Part shown: positions 1-11,828 of the stretch, in pieces | Layout: the number at the start of each line of letters is the position of its first letter | How positions within the stretch are numbered: position 1 is the stretch's first letter | Origin: G963665185 sp963665185 | GTDB lineage: Bacteria; Desulfobacterota; Desulfovibrionia; Desulfovibrionales; Desulfovibrionaceae | Length of the DNA stretch: 64,000 nucleotides | Reading direction: 5' to 3' | Assembly (NCBI GenBank): GCA_963665185.2 | Contig: CAXXPO010000028.1 | Span: forward strand, 1-64,000 | The notes under the pieces: generated by a model | Databases searched by the model: none | What the model was told of the DNA's origin: nothing | What the model saw: only the letters and a program-made list of their open reading frames with translations | Made by a program: the position numbers and the translations under genes

Positions 1-1
1 T

Positions 2-238
2 GTGTCCACGTTCGAGGACGTGCAATACTGCGCCAATGAGTGTTCGTCCTGCGGCTCCTGCCGTGACTGCGGACTGTGCGATTCCATCTGCCCGAACGGA
101 GCCATCAGCCGCGTCGCCAAGGATCACGGCGGATTCGAGCGCGTCTCTGATCCTGCCAAGTGCATCGGCTGCGGATTTTGCGCAGACACCTGCCCCTGCG
201 GTGTCTGGGCCATGGTCGAGAACACGCCCATGGGGTAG
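2..238 (+). CDS. 4Fe-4S ferredoxin-domain protein, C-terminal fragment
   Basis: Only the last 78 codons lie in the window. The frame is open at the left edge, so the gene starts upstream. Two ferredoxin-type cluster sites are visible: a cysteine-rich first one (CGSCRDCGLCDSICP) and a second about 25 residues later (CIGCGFCADTCPCG), so two [4Fe-4S] clusters are expected. This arrangement at a C-terminus resembles the ferredoxin tails of glutamate-synthase-like or FAD-dependent oxidoreductases of sulfate reducers, where it would pass electrons to a flavin domain. That wider identity is inferred, because the catalytic part is not visible. Confidence 0.8.
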   Translation: MSTFEDVQYCANECSSCGSCRDCGLCDSICPNGAISRVAKDHGGFERVSDPAKCIGCGFCADTCPCGVWAMVENTPMG

Positions 239-603
239 TGGGATGGTGGAGGATATGCGAGGGGAAAACCTCTTGAAAGAGGTATTCCCCTCGCGCTCCC
301 CTTTCCTGAACGTTTCTGCAAGAAAGCCGTGGGCGTGTTCAACAGCCCGGGAACCTCTTTCAAAAGCGGGGCAGAAGGCCACGGCGGTGCGCGGCAGCGT
401 GAGGCGAAGCAGGGCTTGGTTCCTGCGAAGCCGGACAATCAGAAAGCGATTTCCTCTCCCGCCTTTTTCAGTTTTTTATCTGCGGTGCGTACCCTGCGAT
501 TTCAAACAGCCTGCCGTCTTTTTTGTAACTTGTCTTTCTCCGTCTCCCTCCGTATATGATTTCATCGCTCTCCAGTAAGAGGTTGTTCGTCCCGGTCGGT
601 TTT

Positions 604-661
604 CGTTTTTTCGGGCAACCGCCTGCCTCTACGGCATGGCATGCGGTTGCCCGAAAAAACG
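604..661. repeat. 19-bp perfect inverted repeat
   Basis: The left arm at 604-622 and the right arm at 643-661 are perfect reverse complements around a 20-base loop. Each arm pairs CGGGCAACCGC with a T6/A6 run on the outer side. The runs sit on the wrong side for a standard rho-independent terminator, because A rather than T follows the stem on either strand. An ATG inside the right half opens a reading frame into the next gene, but that start would be buried in the stem. Confidence 0.8.
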
Positions 662-675
662 TAAAGAGGGGGTTC

Positions 676-707
676 GGGGGATGGAAGATCCCCCGGCCGC
701 CGGAGGC
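676..707. repeat. Hairpin plus GGCCGCCGGAGGC motif
   Basis: A perfect stem (GGGGGAT at 676-682 with ATCCCCC at 688-694) is followed at once by GGCCGCCGGAGGC at 695-707. The same motif, also abutting a perfect hairpin and also preceded by a long inverted repeat, occurs at 56131-56163. The GGAGG inside this copy is the ribosome binding site of the next gene. Confidence 0.65.
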
Positions 708-716
708 AGGCGAAAC

Positions 717-1871
717 GTGACGGACCTACTCATATTGGGCGCGGGGGCGGCGGGCATGATGTGCGCTGTGCAGGCTGCGCGACGCGGCCGCGAAGTCGTG
801 CTGGTGGATCATGGCAATGTGGCGGGGCGCAAGGTGGCTGTGTCCGGTGGCGGAAAATGCAATTTCACCAACATGGAGTTGGGCGCGGCGAATTACTACA
901 GCCGGAATCCGCACTTCTGCAAGTCTGCCCTGGCACGGTTCAGTCCGTGGGACGCCATTGAATTCTTCAGCTCCGGCGGTATCGGATGGGAAGAAAGGGA
1001 ACACGGCCGGATCTTCACCACGTCGGGAGGGCAGGACGTGGTGAATTATCTTATGGACTCCTGCCGTTCGACGGGAGTCCGGGTTTTTTTCAATCGCGAC
1101 ATTCTTTCCGTTGCTCGTGAGGGCGACGGATTTGTGGTGCAGACGAATCATGTCAGTCGCCTGGCGGCGAAGAATGTTGTCGTGGCTTTGGGGGGGCAGT
1201 CCTGGCCCCAGGTGGGGGCGTCTTCTGTCGGCTATGCTATCGCACGGTCCTTCGGTCTGAATATCGTTCCGCCGCGTCCCGCCCTTACACCCATGATCAT
1301 GAACAAGGCGGATTGGCCTTTCAGTGACCTTTCCGGCGTCTCCCTTCCCGTGGCCGTGCATTGTGGCAAAGCTGTTTTGGCCGATGATCTTCTTTTTACC
1401 CACACAGGGCTGAGCGGCCCGGCGATTCTCCAGGCGTCCTGCCTGGTGAAGGCGGGTGCGCCTCTGACCGTCGATCTCCTTCCCGGCCGGGATATGGTCG
1501 GGCTTTTGGAACGGGAGACCACAAACCAACGGTTGAAGAACTGGCTGGGCGGACTTTTGCCTTCGCGTTTGCCTGTTTTGCTGCTGCCCGAATATCTTGC
1601 GGAAAAGCCCGTCACCGCGCTGAACGACAAAGAACGCAGGCGCGTTGCCGCGTATGTTCATACCTGGAAGATCTGTCCGGATAAGCTGGCGGGAAACAGC
1701 AAGGCCGAAGTGACCCTGGGCGGTGTGGACACGCAGGGGCTGGACTCCAAAACCATGCAGGTCCGCGAAGTTCCGGGGCTGTATTTCATCGGCGAGGTGG
1801 TGGACGTGACCGGGCAGCTCGGGGGCTACAACCTCCACTGGGCCTGGGCCAGCGCCCTTGCAAGCTGCTGA
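717..1871 (+). CDS. BaiN/HI0933-family flavoprotein (FAD/NAD(P)-dependent oxidoreductase)
   Basis: This 384-residue protein opens with the dinucleotide-binding motif GAGAAG at about residue 8 (preceded by DLLIL) and has the family's GGGKCNFTN motif near residue 45, which belongs to the FAD site. The C-terminal GEVVDVTGQLGGYNLHWAW closes the FAD fold. Members are cytoplasmic flavoproteins; some reduce steroid or bile-acid double bonds, but the substrate of most is unknown and cannot be read here. I chose the GTG at 717 because GGAGG lies 10 bases upstream and the Rossmann motif follows directly. ATGs at 636 and 681 would add an unconserved leader running through a hairpin. It reads alone and is followed by the rRNA promoter region. 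Confidence 0.88.
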   Translation: MTDLLILGAGAAGMMCAVQAARRGREVVLVDHGNVAGRKVAVSGGGKCNFTNMELGAANYYSRNPHFCKSALARFSPWDAIEFFSSGGIGWEEREHGRIFTTSGGQDVVNYLMDSCRSTGVRVFFNRDILSVAREGDGFVVQTNHVSRLAAKNVVVALGGQSWPQVGASSVGYAIARSFGLNIVPPRPALTPMIMNKADWPFSDLSGVSLPVAVHCGKAVLADDLLFTHTGLSGPAILQASCLVKAGAPLTVDLLPGRDMVGLLERETTNQRLKNWLGGLLPSRLPVLLLPEYLAEKPVTALNDKERRRVAAYVHTWKICPDKLAGNSKAEVTLGGVDTQGLDSKTMQVREVPGLYFIGEVVDVTGQLGGYNLHWAWASALASC

Positions 1872-2070
1872 GAAATTCATTTTGACGACCTTGCTTCGGA
1901 GACATCGGGCTCTCGCGTATCCATTCCCGGCGTTTATTCAGCACCTTGTTTAGAGAGAGGGCCTTTTCACCCCATGTTTCACCCAATGGCAACGAGTACG
2001 CATTTCCGGGGTCTCCAGGTGAAGTGTTGCAAGATGCGCAAAAAAAAGTGCGGTTTTTTGGATTTATAGC

Positions 2071-2099
2071 TTGACGCGGGCGGCTTGTACACATAGAAC
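2071..2099 (+). promoter_or_regulatory. rrn promoter P1
   Basis: A -35 box TTGACG at 2071-2076 and a -10 box TAGAAC at 2094-2099 are separated by 17 bases. A CTCCGCTGCACGGG element lies downstream. Confidence 0.7.
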
Positions 2100-2241
2100 C
2101 CGCTCTCCGCTGCACGGGAAGCCGTGAGCGGATGATCACTGAAAGCGGAGTTCTCAAGGTGTCGAGGCGGGGCGCAGGCAACGGGCCGAGGATGAACGTA
2201 ACACTTCATCCGGGCAATCTGAAAAAAGTTTCAGAAAGTTG

Positions 2242-2270
2242 TTGACGCGGCCGAGGAAAGCACCTAGATA
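2242..2270 (+). promoter_or_regulatory. rrn promoter P2
   Basis: A -35 box TTGACG at 2242-2247 and a -10 box TAGATA at 2265-2270 are separated by 17 bases. The CTCCGCCGCACGGG element follows. Confidence 0.75.
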
Positions 2271-2440
2271 CTCCCTCCGCCGCACGGGAAGCGAAAGCGA
2301 CCGCGAGGCGAAATGATCTCTGAAAATCAAATACTTGGGTGAGTGTGTGGAGGCGAAAGCCGACACCCTGGTCGGGATTCCGGCCGGATTCGACTCGGTC
2401 GCGGTTCTTGAGTGAGCCGAAAAAAAGTTGAAAAAAAGGG

Positions 2441-2469
2441 TTGACGCGGACCGCGGAAACACATAGATA
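2441..2469 (+). promoter_or_regulatory. rrn promoter P3
   Basis: A -35 box TTGACG at 2441-2446 and a -10 box TAGATA at 2464-2469 are separated by 17 bases. The upstream A-rich tracts (2420-2437) resemble an UP element. Confidence 0.78.
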
Positions 2470-2529
2470 CACCCTCCGCTGCACGGGCAAGGCGAGAGCC
2501 TCTGACGGGCGGCGGATTTGAAAAAGAGA

Positions 2530-2558
2530 TTGACATGGGACTTTAATTTTCCTACTTT
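2530..2558 (+). promoter_or_regulatory. rrn promoter P4
   Basis: A consensus -35 box TTGACA at 2530-2535 and TACTTT at 2553-2558 are separated by 17 bases. This is the promoter closest to 16S; it lacks the GC-rich downstream element of P1-P3. Confidence 0.65.
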
Positions 2559-2586
2559 AAAGTTTCCATCTTCCGGCCTTCGGGTT

Positions 2587-2624
2587 GGAAAGGTCTTTGA
2601 CAATTAAATAGCGAGCAGGGCGCG
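2587..2624 (+). other. 16S processing stem, 5' arm
   Basis: The stretch at 2602-2616 is the perfect complement of 4248-4262, and 2618-2624 pairs with 4241-4247. Together they form a long duplex that brackets 16S, the usual RNase III substrate in pre-rRNA. The 3' arm runs from about 4241 to 4275. Confidence 0.8.
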
Positions 2625-2680
2625 AAATTACATCATCGTGGGTTCTTAATGGACTTACGAGTTTTAGCAAAACTCTTTCT

Positions 2681-4231
<1,551 letters not shown>

Positions 4232-4302
4232 AATGAGCAACGCGCCCGCTCGCTATTTAATTGCAAGGACCTTTGCGTTCTTTGCACTGTAGAGCCGATT
4301 TA

Positions 4303-4381
<79 letters not shown>

Positions 4382-4398
4382 CGATTATCACCACATAT

Positions 4399-4474
4399 GG
4401 GGGTGTAGCTCAGCTGGGAGAGCACCTGCTTTGCACGCAGGGGGTCATCGGTTCGATTCCGTTCACCTCCACCA
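4399..4474 (+). tRNA. tRNA-Ala (TGC)
   Basis: The acceptor arms GGGGGTG and CACCTCC pair with a G-T wobble. The anticodon loop TTTGCAC holds TGC at 4432-4434, the T-loop is GGTTCGATTCC, and CCA is encoded at 4472-4474. It is the second tRNA of the 16S-23S spacer. Confidence 0.97.
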
Positions 4475-4559
4475 AGTGGTGGTGAGGAAAGTTTTTCAGG
4501 TTCATATCCATTGGGAATGAACATGATCTTTGATAGTTAAATAGGCGACGAAGTTGTGT

Positions 4560-7492
<2,933 letters not shown>

Positions 7493-7665
7493 GATTATAC
7501 ACAACTTCGTCCCTATTTCTATATTTCCGCTCGAGGAGATGAAATAGCAGCGCCCCCTGATACGGCGCGGACCCGAATGCACGGTGGATTCACCCTTCTG
7601 CATCCCGGACCGCACCACACCGGACAAGGCGCATACTTCATCCCCTCACCAGAGCAAATAAATTT

Positions 7666-7783
7666 GCTCTGGCGGCCATAGAGGAGAGGTCACACCCGAT
7701 TCCATTCCGAACTCGGAAGTTAAGCTCTCCATCGCCGATGATACTTGCGAGTAGTCGCTGGGAAAGTAGGTCGCTGCCAGGGC
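7666..7783 (+). rRNA. rrf: 5S ribosomal RNA
   Basis: The 118-base RNA has the terminal helix formed by CTCTGGCGGCC and CTGCCAGGG and the conserved internal CCGAACTCGGAAGTTAAG. It follows 23S after a spacer of about 170 bases that holds no tRNA, and it closes the operon. Confidence 0.95.
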
Positions 7784-7791
7784 TCCTTTTC

Positions 7792-7828
7792 AAAAAGGGT
7801 CCGTATCGAAAGATACGGACCCTTTTTT
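7792..7828 (+). terminator. rRNA operon terminator
   Basis: The stem GGGTCCGTATC / GATACGGACCC with a GAAA tetraloop is flanked by A5 on the left and followed by T6 on the right, a strong rho-independent terminator nine bases after 5S. Confidence 0.93.
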
Positions 7829-7934
7829 CGTGCAAAAAACCGAATCTGCCGGCCTGTCGCGGGGGTAATCCCCCCGAAAAAGAGTGGTTCTGAAAAGTAG
7901 AATTTTCTCGTAAACTGAACCGAGGAGATTCGAC

Positions 7935-8201
7935 ATGAAGACATCTCGTTACACCGATTCCCAGATCCTGGGCATTCTCAAGCAGGCCGAAGGTGGCGTC
8001 CCCGTGGCCCAGCTCTGCCGCGAGCACGGCATGAGCAGCGCCACATTCTACAAGTGGCGGTCCAAGTTCGGCGGCATGGACGCCTCGCTGATGGCGCGCA
8101 TGAAGGAGTTGGAGCGGGAGAACCGCTTGCTCAAGCGCATGTATGCCGAGGAGAAGATGAAGGCCGAAGTGGTTGCTGAGGCGCTCGCAAAAAACTGGTG
8201 A
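7935..8201 (+). CDS. IS3-family transposase OrfA
   Basis: The 88-residue protein has the helix-turn-helix of IS3 OrfA proteins (QILGILKQAEGGVPVAQLCREHG, then SSATFYKWRSKFGG) and a C-terminal leucine-zipper-like heptad region (MKELERENRLLKRMYAEEK) used for dimer formation. It binds the element's terminal repeats. An AGGAG at 7922-7926 precedes the ATG. Its last codons contain the slippery site that lets some ribosomes continue into orfB. Confidence 0.93.
   Translation: MKTSRYTDSQILGILKQAEGGVPVAQLCREHGMSSATFYKWRSKFGGMDASLMARMKELERENRLLKRMYAEEKMKAEVVAEALAKNW
8189..8195 (+). promoter_or_regulatory. Programmed -1 frameshift site A_AAA_AAC
   Basis: The heptamer is in the correct phase relative to orfA (A AAA AAC) and lies two codons before the orfA stop. 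A one-base backward slip continues straight into orfB with no stop, giving the OrfAB fusion transposase. This is the normal expression strategy of IS3-family elements. Confidence 0.8.
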
Positions 8202-9022
8202 GGCCGTCTCGCCGCCGCGAGATGGCCAAGAAAGCCGTGCAGCGCGAAGCCCTGAATGTCCGTCAGGCCTGCGAGGCGTTCCTCATCAGCCAGACCTGCT
8301 ACCGCTATGAGCCCAGGCTTTCGGCTGAGAACGACTACATCGCCGACTGGCTGCTGCGTCTGACGCACAACCAGCGCAACTGGGGCTTTGGGCTGTGCTT
8401 CATGTACCTAAGGAATGTGAAGGGATTCGGCTGGAACCACAAACGGGTGTACCGGATCTACTGCGAACTGGAACTCAACATGCGGATCAAGCCCAAAAGG
8501 CGCATCGTGCGTGAGAAGCCGATCCCGCTTGTCCAGCCAGAGGTCATCAACCAAGCGTGGTCCATGGATTTCATGCACGACAAGTTGCAGGATGGCCGCA
8601 GTTTCCGCCTGCTGAACGTGATCGACGACTACAACCGGGAAGGCTTGGCTATTGAAGTGGATTTCTCATTGTCGTCTGAGCGGGTCATCCGCACGCTGGA
8701 GCAGATCATGGAATGGCGGGGCGCACCCCGGGCCATCCGGTGTGACAACGGCCCCGAATACATCAGCCATCGGCTGCAAGCCTGGGCCGAGAAGCAAGGG
8801 ATACGGCTCGAATACATCCAGCCCGGCAAGCCGCAGCAGAACGCATACGTCGAACGCTACAACCGGACGGTGCGGTATGACTGGCTGGTGCAGCACCTGT
8901 TTGAAAGCATAGAGGAGGTCCAGGATGTTGCCACCAAGTGGCTCTGGACCTACAACAATGAGCGGCCGCACACCGCCCTTGGGGGGTACCCCCCAAGGGC
9001 CTGCCTGGCCAAGGTGGCGTAG
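8198..9022 (+). CDS. IS3-family transposase OrfB (DDE integrase core)
   Basis: The 274-residue reading frame carries the retroviral-type integrase core: the first Asp in WSMDFMHD, the second in RCDNGPEYIS, and the Glu in NAYVERYNRTVR, with the following Arg, so the DDE triad is complete. It is read mainly as the C-terminal part of an OrfAB fusion made by -1 frameshifting; a GTG at 8198 overlapping the orfA stop could also start it. The N-terminal part shows the family's HTH_21-like region. No internal stop or frameshift was found, so the element is potentially active. Confidence 0.93.
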   Translation: MRPSRRREMAKKAVQREALNVRQACEAFLISQTCYRYEPRLSAENDYIADWLLRLTHNQRNWGFGLCFMYLRNVKGFGWNHKRVYRIYCELELNMRIKPKRRIVREKPIPLVQPEVINQAWSMDFMHDKLQDGRSFRLLNVIDDYNREGLAIEVDFSLSSERVIRTLEQIMEWRGAPRAIRCDNGPEYISHRLQAWAEKQGIRLEYIQPGKPQQNAYVERYNRTVRYDWLVQHLFESIEEVQDVATKWLWTYNNERPHTALGGYPPRACLAKVA

Positions 9023-9193
9023 CCTCTACTTTTCAGGCCCCCTAGAAATGGGGGGATTACCCTTCCTGAATCTCCTTCAAGAAATATTTACGAGGAAATC
9101 CAATCCCCATCTCAATTCGTTGTCAGTGGAAATATGAACGCCACCAGATGCAATGGCGTTGTCCTCGCCACGTTCGTGGCTGGTGTTGCCCCG

Positions 9194-9546
9194 TTAAATC
9201 GGACACTCGGCTGTTGCCAATGAGCGGATGAACTCGCGGGAAGATTTCATCCGCAGCCCCTTGTGGGGATGCCTTTCGTTGTAATTCTCAACCCCGTTTG
9301 CCAGCTGTCCGAATACCGTCACGGCGCCCGGCCTGGGGCTGATTCGCACATAATCGCGTTTGAACGTTTTAACGAACGCTTCGGCAATCCGTTGCTCTCC
9401 GGGCTTCCGGTGGGCGTGAAGCGGCTCTCCAGGTCCTGCCACGAGGCGAATCCCACAGTGTCCCTGGCTGTGTCGCACGGGCCGTTGTCCTTGCCACGCC
9501 TTTCAACACAGGGGGTGGCGCTGCGATGGCGGCGGTACAGTTGCAA
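9194..9546 (-). pseudogene. Remnant of a second IS3-family transposase OrfB
   Basis: On the minus strand two frames together spell the last part of an IS3-type OrfB unlike the neighbouring element. One frame holds DNG and TPTGSPESNG; the continuation IAEAFVKTFKRDYVR and ENYNERHPHKGLRMKSSREF lies in another frame, so there is a frameshift near 9391. The 5' half of the gene is missing. It ends 42 bases before the histidine kinase gene, so it is a decayed insertion that marks this spot as a repeated landing site. Confidence 0.8.
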
Positions 9547-9587
9547 TGCTGAAAGCGAACCTATTGGCGCGGAATCCGGCCAGGCGC

Positions 9588-10970
9588 TCAGACCGTCGTC
9601 GGAAGCTTGATGAAAATGCAGACATTTCCGGATTCGTAAGCAGCGTGGATGCTTCCTTCATGGAGGGTTACGATTTTTTTTGCGGTTGCCAGCCCCAGCC
9701 CTGTACCGGCCATTTTCCCCTTATCCAGTCTGTGAAACGGCTGAAACATGTCGCTCAGGTCCTTTTCCACAAGCGGGGGGTGGGGGTTGCAGATCTTTAT
9801 CTGCAACATATCCTCGCCGGCCTGCAGGCGCACGGAGATGGTTCCGCCGTCGGCAGTGTATTTGATGGCATTGTTCAGCACGTTGTCCAGAAGAATGCTG
9901 ATGGAGTGGGCGTGGCAAAGGAGAGGCGGCGTGGAATGCAGGTCGGTCGCAAGCGAAAGATGCTGCTTTGCAAGCATGGGACCGTACGAATCAAGCAGCG
10001 ATTGAATACGGGCAGAAACGTCCAACTTGTCGTTCCGGGGCGGAGGCTCCCGCATGTCCAGCTTGGAGAGGGCGAGAATGTTGCCGATGAGGGTGTCCAT
10101 GTTTTCGATTTCCCCCTGCATCTTGGAAAGCAGCATGGTCCGGAAAGCCGCGTGTTCTTCTCCGGTCTGCTCCAAAAGAAGTTGGAGAGAGACCCGCATT
10201 CTGGCCAATGGACTGCGCAGTTCGTGCGAAAGGTTCGCAGTCAGTTCCTTGCCTGACATGACCATTTTTTCGAGATTTTGGGCCATGGTGTTGAATTTTC
10301 TTGCCAGAACCGCCACTTCGTCGCCTCCTTTTTCCGGGGCGCGCTGGGAAAAATCCCCTTGGCCGAGGCGGTCTGCCGCCTCGCTCAGCCGGAGAATCGG
10401 GCGGGTGATGGTGCGGGAAACGGGAATTATGAGCAGCGCTCCGAGAAGCGTCAGCAACATAAGGCCTTTCAGGAACCATTCCTCTTCCTTGTGTGGTCGT
10501 TTGTGCAGGAACATATGGCACGTCAGTTGAGTTCCGTCGTGAAGGCGGAGAGAAAATTTCATGAAAATGGACCTGTGATTGCGGTCCTTGAGGGTGAACA
10601 GACGGACTGATTCCGAAATTTTTTGTTCTATCGGGTTCAGATCGTCCGTAGGGGGGAGAGCTTTGCCCTCAAAATTTTTGACCACGACAAAGCCTGCGGC
10701 GTCCATGAGCCATATTTTCGTTCCGAATCCCTTGCCCAGAAGATTTACGAGGGGAGCAAGCCGCTCCCGCAGCGTTTGAGGGGAGAACTGAGCGTCGCCA
10801 ATCTCCCTGGTGATGAGGGCCCTGGTCATGACGGCCTTTTCCACCACGTTCCGTATCAGGGGTTCGGGAAGCCGCCCCGAAAGAAAAATGCCGAACAGCA
10901 CCACTTCCGCAACGATAAGTACTGTAAGAAAGGACAGGAATATCTTGAGGTAGAGTTTGCTGATTTTCAT
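9588..10970 (-). CDS. Sensor histidine kinase, CpxA/CusS-like
   Basis: The 460-residue inner-membrane sensor has a first transmembrane segment (about residues 9-31), a periplasmic domain (about 32-165), a second transmembrane segment (about 167-184), a HAMP domain (about 185-240), the HisKA H-box SHELRSPLARMR with His near 249, the N-box DNVLNNAIKYT near 362 and the G2 box GTGLGLA near 422. The G1 box is the NPxPP-type variant seen in CusS-like kinases rather than DxGxG. Its ATG at 10970 overlaps the stop of the response regulator gene (ATGA), so the two are translationally coupled; starting further upstream would run into that gene. It should phosphorylate the adjacent regulator in response to an envelope signal. 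Confidence 0.92.
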   Translation of the reverse strand: MKISKLYLKIFLSFLTVLIVAEVVLFGIFLSGRLPEPLIRNVVEKAVMTRALITREIGDAQFSPQTLRERLAPLVNLLGKGFGTKIWLMDAAGFVVVKNFEGKALPPTDDLNPIEQKISESVRLFTLKDRNHRSIFMKFSLRLHDGTQLTCHMFLHKRPHKEEEWFLKGLMLLTLLGALLIIPVSRTITRPILRLSEAADRLGQGDFSQRAPEKGGDEVAVLARKFNTMAQNLEKMVMSGKELTANLSHELRSPLARMRVSLQLLLEQTGEEHAAFRTMLLSKMQGEIENMDTLIGNILALSKLDMREPPPRNDKLDVSARIQSLLDSYGPMLAKQHLSLATDLHSTPPLLCHAHSISILLDNVLNNAIKYTADGGTISVRLQAGEDMLQIKICNPHPPLVEKDLSDMFQPFHRLDKGKMAGTGLGLATAKKIVTLHEGSIHAAYESGNVCIFIKLPTTV

Positions 10971-11677
10971 CGCGATCCCAGAAACATGTAGCCTGTTCCC
11001 CAAACTGTTTTTATGCGTGCCTGGTGGTCCTTGTAGGGCTTGAGCAAGGACCGCAGCTTGTGTACATGCACATCGATGCTGCGATCAAAGGCGGAGAAAT
11101 TCTTATCCCAAACCATAGTCATCAGTTGGTCTCGGGTCATGGCGGTGTTCGGGTGTTCCATGAAAACCTTGAGCAGGCGGTATTCCGTGGCGGCAAGTTG
11201 CAATTCGTGGTCATCTATTTTGAGCACCTGGCGTGAGATATTCAGGCTCATGCCGTCGGAGGTGATGGTGTGTGGGGATTTTTCTTTGTCCGTTTCGGAC
11301 ATGATGAGCTCGCACCGGCGGAGCAATGCCTTGATCCGCGCCAGGAGTTCCCTGGGGTTGAACGGTTTGGACATGTAATCGTCCGCGCCCAGCTCCAGCC
11401 CGACAATGCGGTCGGTATCCTCTCCCTTGGCCGTGAGCATGATGACCGGAACCGAAGACTGGGTACGCAGTTCCCCGAGAACTTCCAGCCCGTTCTTGCC
11501 CGGCATCATCACGTCCAGAACCACGACGCTGGGCGTTTCCTCCAGCACGGTTTCCACCGCCCTGTGGCCTGAAGGCAGACTCAGCACTTTGTGCCCGTAT
11601 CCTTCCAAATACGTTGTGATCAGTTCGCGCAGCTCATCATCGTCGTCGATAAGCAGGATGGAATCGTTCTTGTTCAT
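10967..11677 (-). CDS. OmpR/CpxR-family response regulator
   Basis: The 236-residue regulator has a receiver domain with acidic residues at its start (IDDDDE), the phosphoacceptor Asp55 in VVVLDVMMPG, Thr82 and Lys104, and a C-terminal winged helix (MTRDQLMTMVW, then RSIDVHVHKLRSLL and KTVWGTGYMF). It is transcribed away from the RND efflux operon and with the kinase gene that follows. Direct repeats in the shared intergenic region (11728-11743) are a likely binding site, so it probably controls the efflux genes and itself. Confidence 0.93.
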   Translation of the reverse strand: MNKNDSILLIDDDDELRELITTYLEGYGHKVLSLPSGHRAVETVLEETPSVVVLDVMMPGKNGLEVLGELRTQSSVPVIMLTAKGEDTDRIVGLELGADDYMSKPFNPRELLARIKALLRRCELIMSETDKEKSPHTITSDGMSLNISRQVLKIDDHELQLAATEYRLLKVFMEHPNTAMTRDQLMTMVWDKNFSAFDRSIDVHVHKLRSLLKPYKDHQARIKTVWGTGYMFLGSR

Positions 11678-11727
11678 ACGGATCCATTACCTTTCGGAAG
11701 AAAAACGGGAAAGTCAAAACCCGGATG

Positions 11728-11743
11728 TTTAACAGAATTTAAC
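11728..11743. promoter_or_regulatory. Candidate response-regulator operator
   Basis: TTTAAC occurs twice, at 11728-11733 and 11738-11743, exactly 10 bases apart; read on the minus strand it is GTTAAA-N4-GTTAAA. Direct half-sites one helical turn apart are typical of OmpR-family regulators such as CpxR. It lies between the divergent regulator and efflux operons. Confidence 0.5.
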
Positions 11744-11828
11744 ACCTTTTATCATTGTGGAAAAATCTTATGAATAATTTGGGTGTAACTACTTTTTCCC
11801 AATGGATGTCTTATTGGGAGCACTGTTC

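Larger units (their letters stand above)
239..716. other. Gene-free structured interval
   Basis: No convincing gene lies here. Bases 257-294 form a hairpin (GCGAGGGGA against TCCCCTCGC, with CCTCTT against AGAGG inside) just after the ferredoxin gene, which may stabilise or end its transcript, although no T-run follows. A 19-bp perfect inverted repeat lies at 604-661 and a small hairpin plus a GC-rich motif at 676-707; these are listed separately. Confidence 0.6.
1872..2680 (+). promoter_or_regulatory. rRNA operon control region and leader
   Basis: This 0.8-kb stretch has no gene. From 2071 onward it carries four promoters in tandem, each with exactly 17 bases between its boxes. The first three are each followed by a repeated CTCCGCTGCACGGG-type element (near 2104, 2274 and 2473) and sit 171 and 199 bases apart, so they look like duplicated units. 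The 5' arm of the 16S processing stem starts near 2589. Nothing recognisable was seen in 1872-2070. Confidence 0.8.
7863..9062 (+). mobile_element. IS3-family insertion sequence (ISD1-like), intact
   Basis: The element is bounded by imperfect inverted repeats of about 40 bases: GGGTAATCCCCCC at the left, with its reverse complement at the right end, and CTGAAAAGTAGA further in, repeated inverted near 9023-9036. The implied length is 1200 bases, matching the size and family reported for ISD1 of Desulfovibrio vulgaris; identity to that element was not tested. It carries orfA and orfB, both apparently intact, in the usual overlapping -1 arrangement. It sits 35 bases beyond the rRNA terminator. 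No clear target-site duplication could be seen, so the outer edges may shift by a few bases. Confidence 0.88.

Noticed and set aside
604..661. Inverted repeat called as a terminator
   Set aside because: The T-run precedes the stem and an A-run follows it on both strands, the reverse of a rho-independent terminator.
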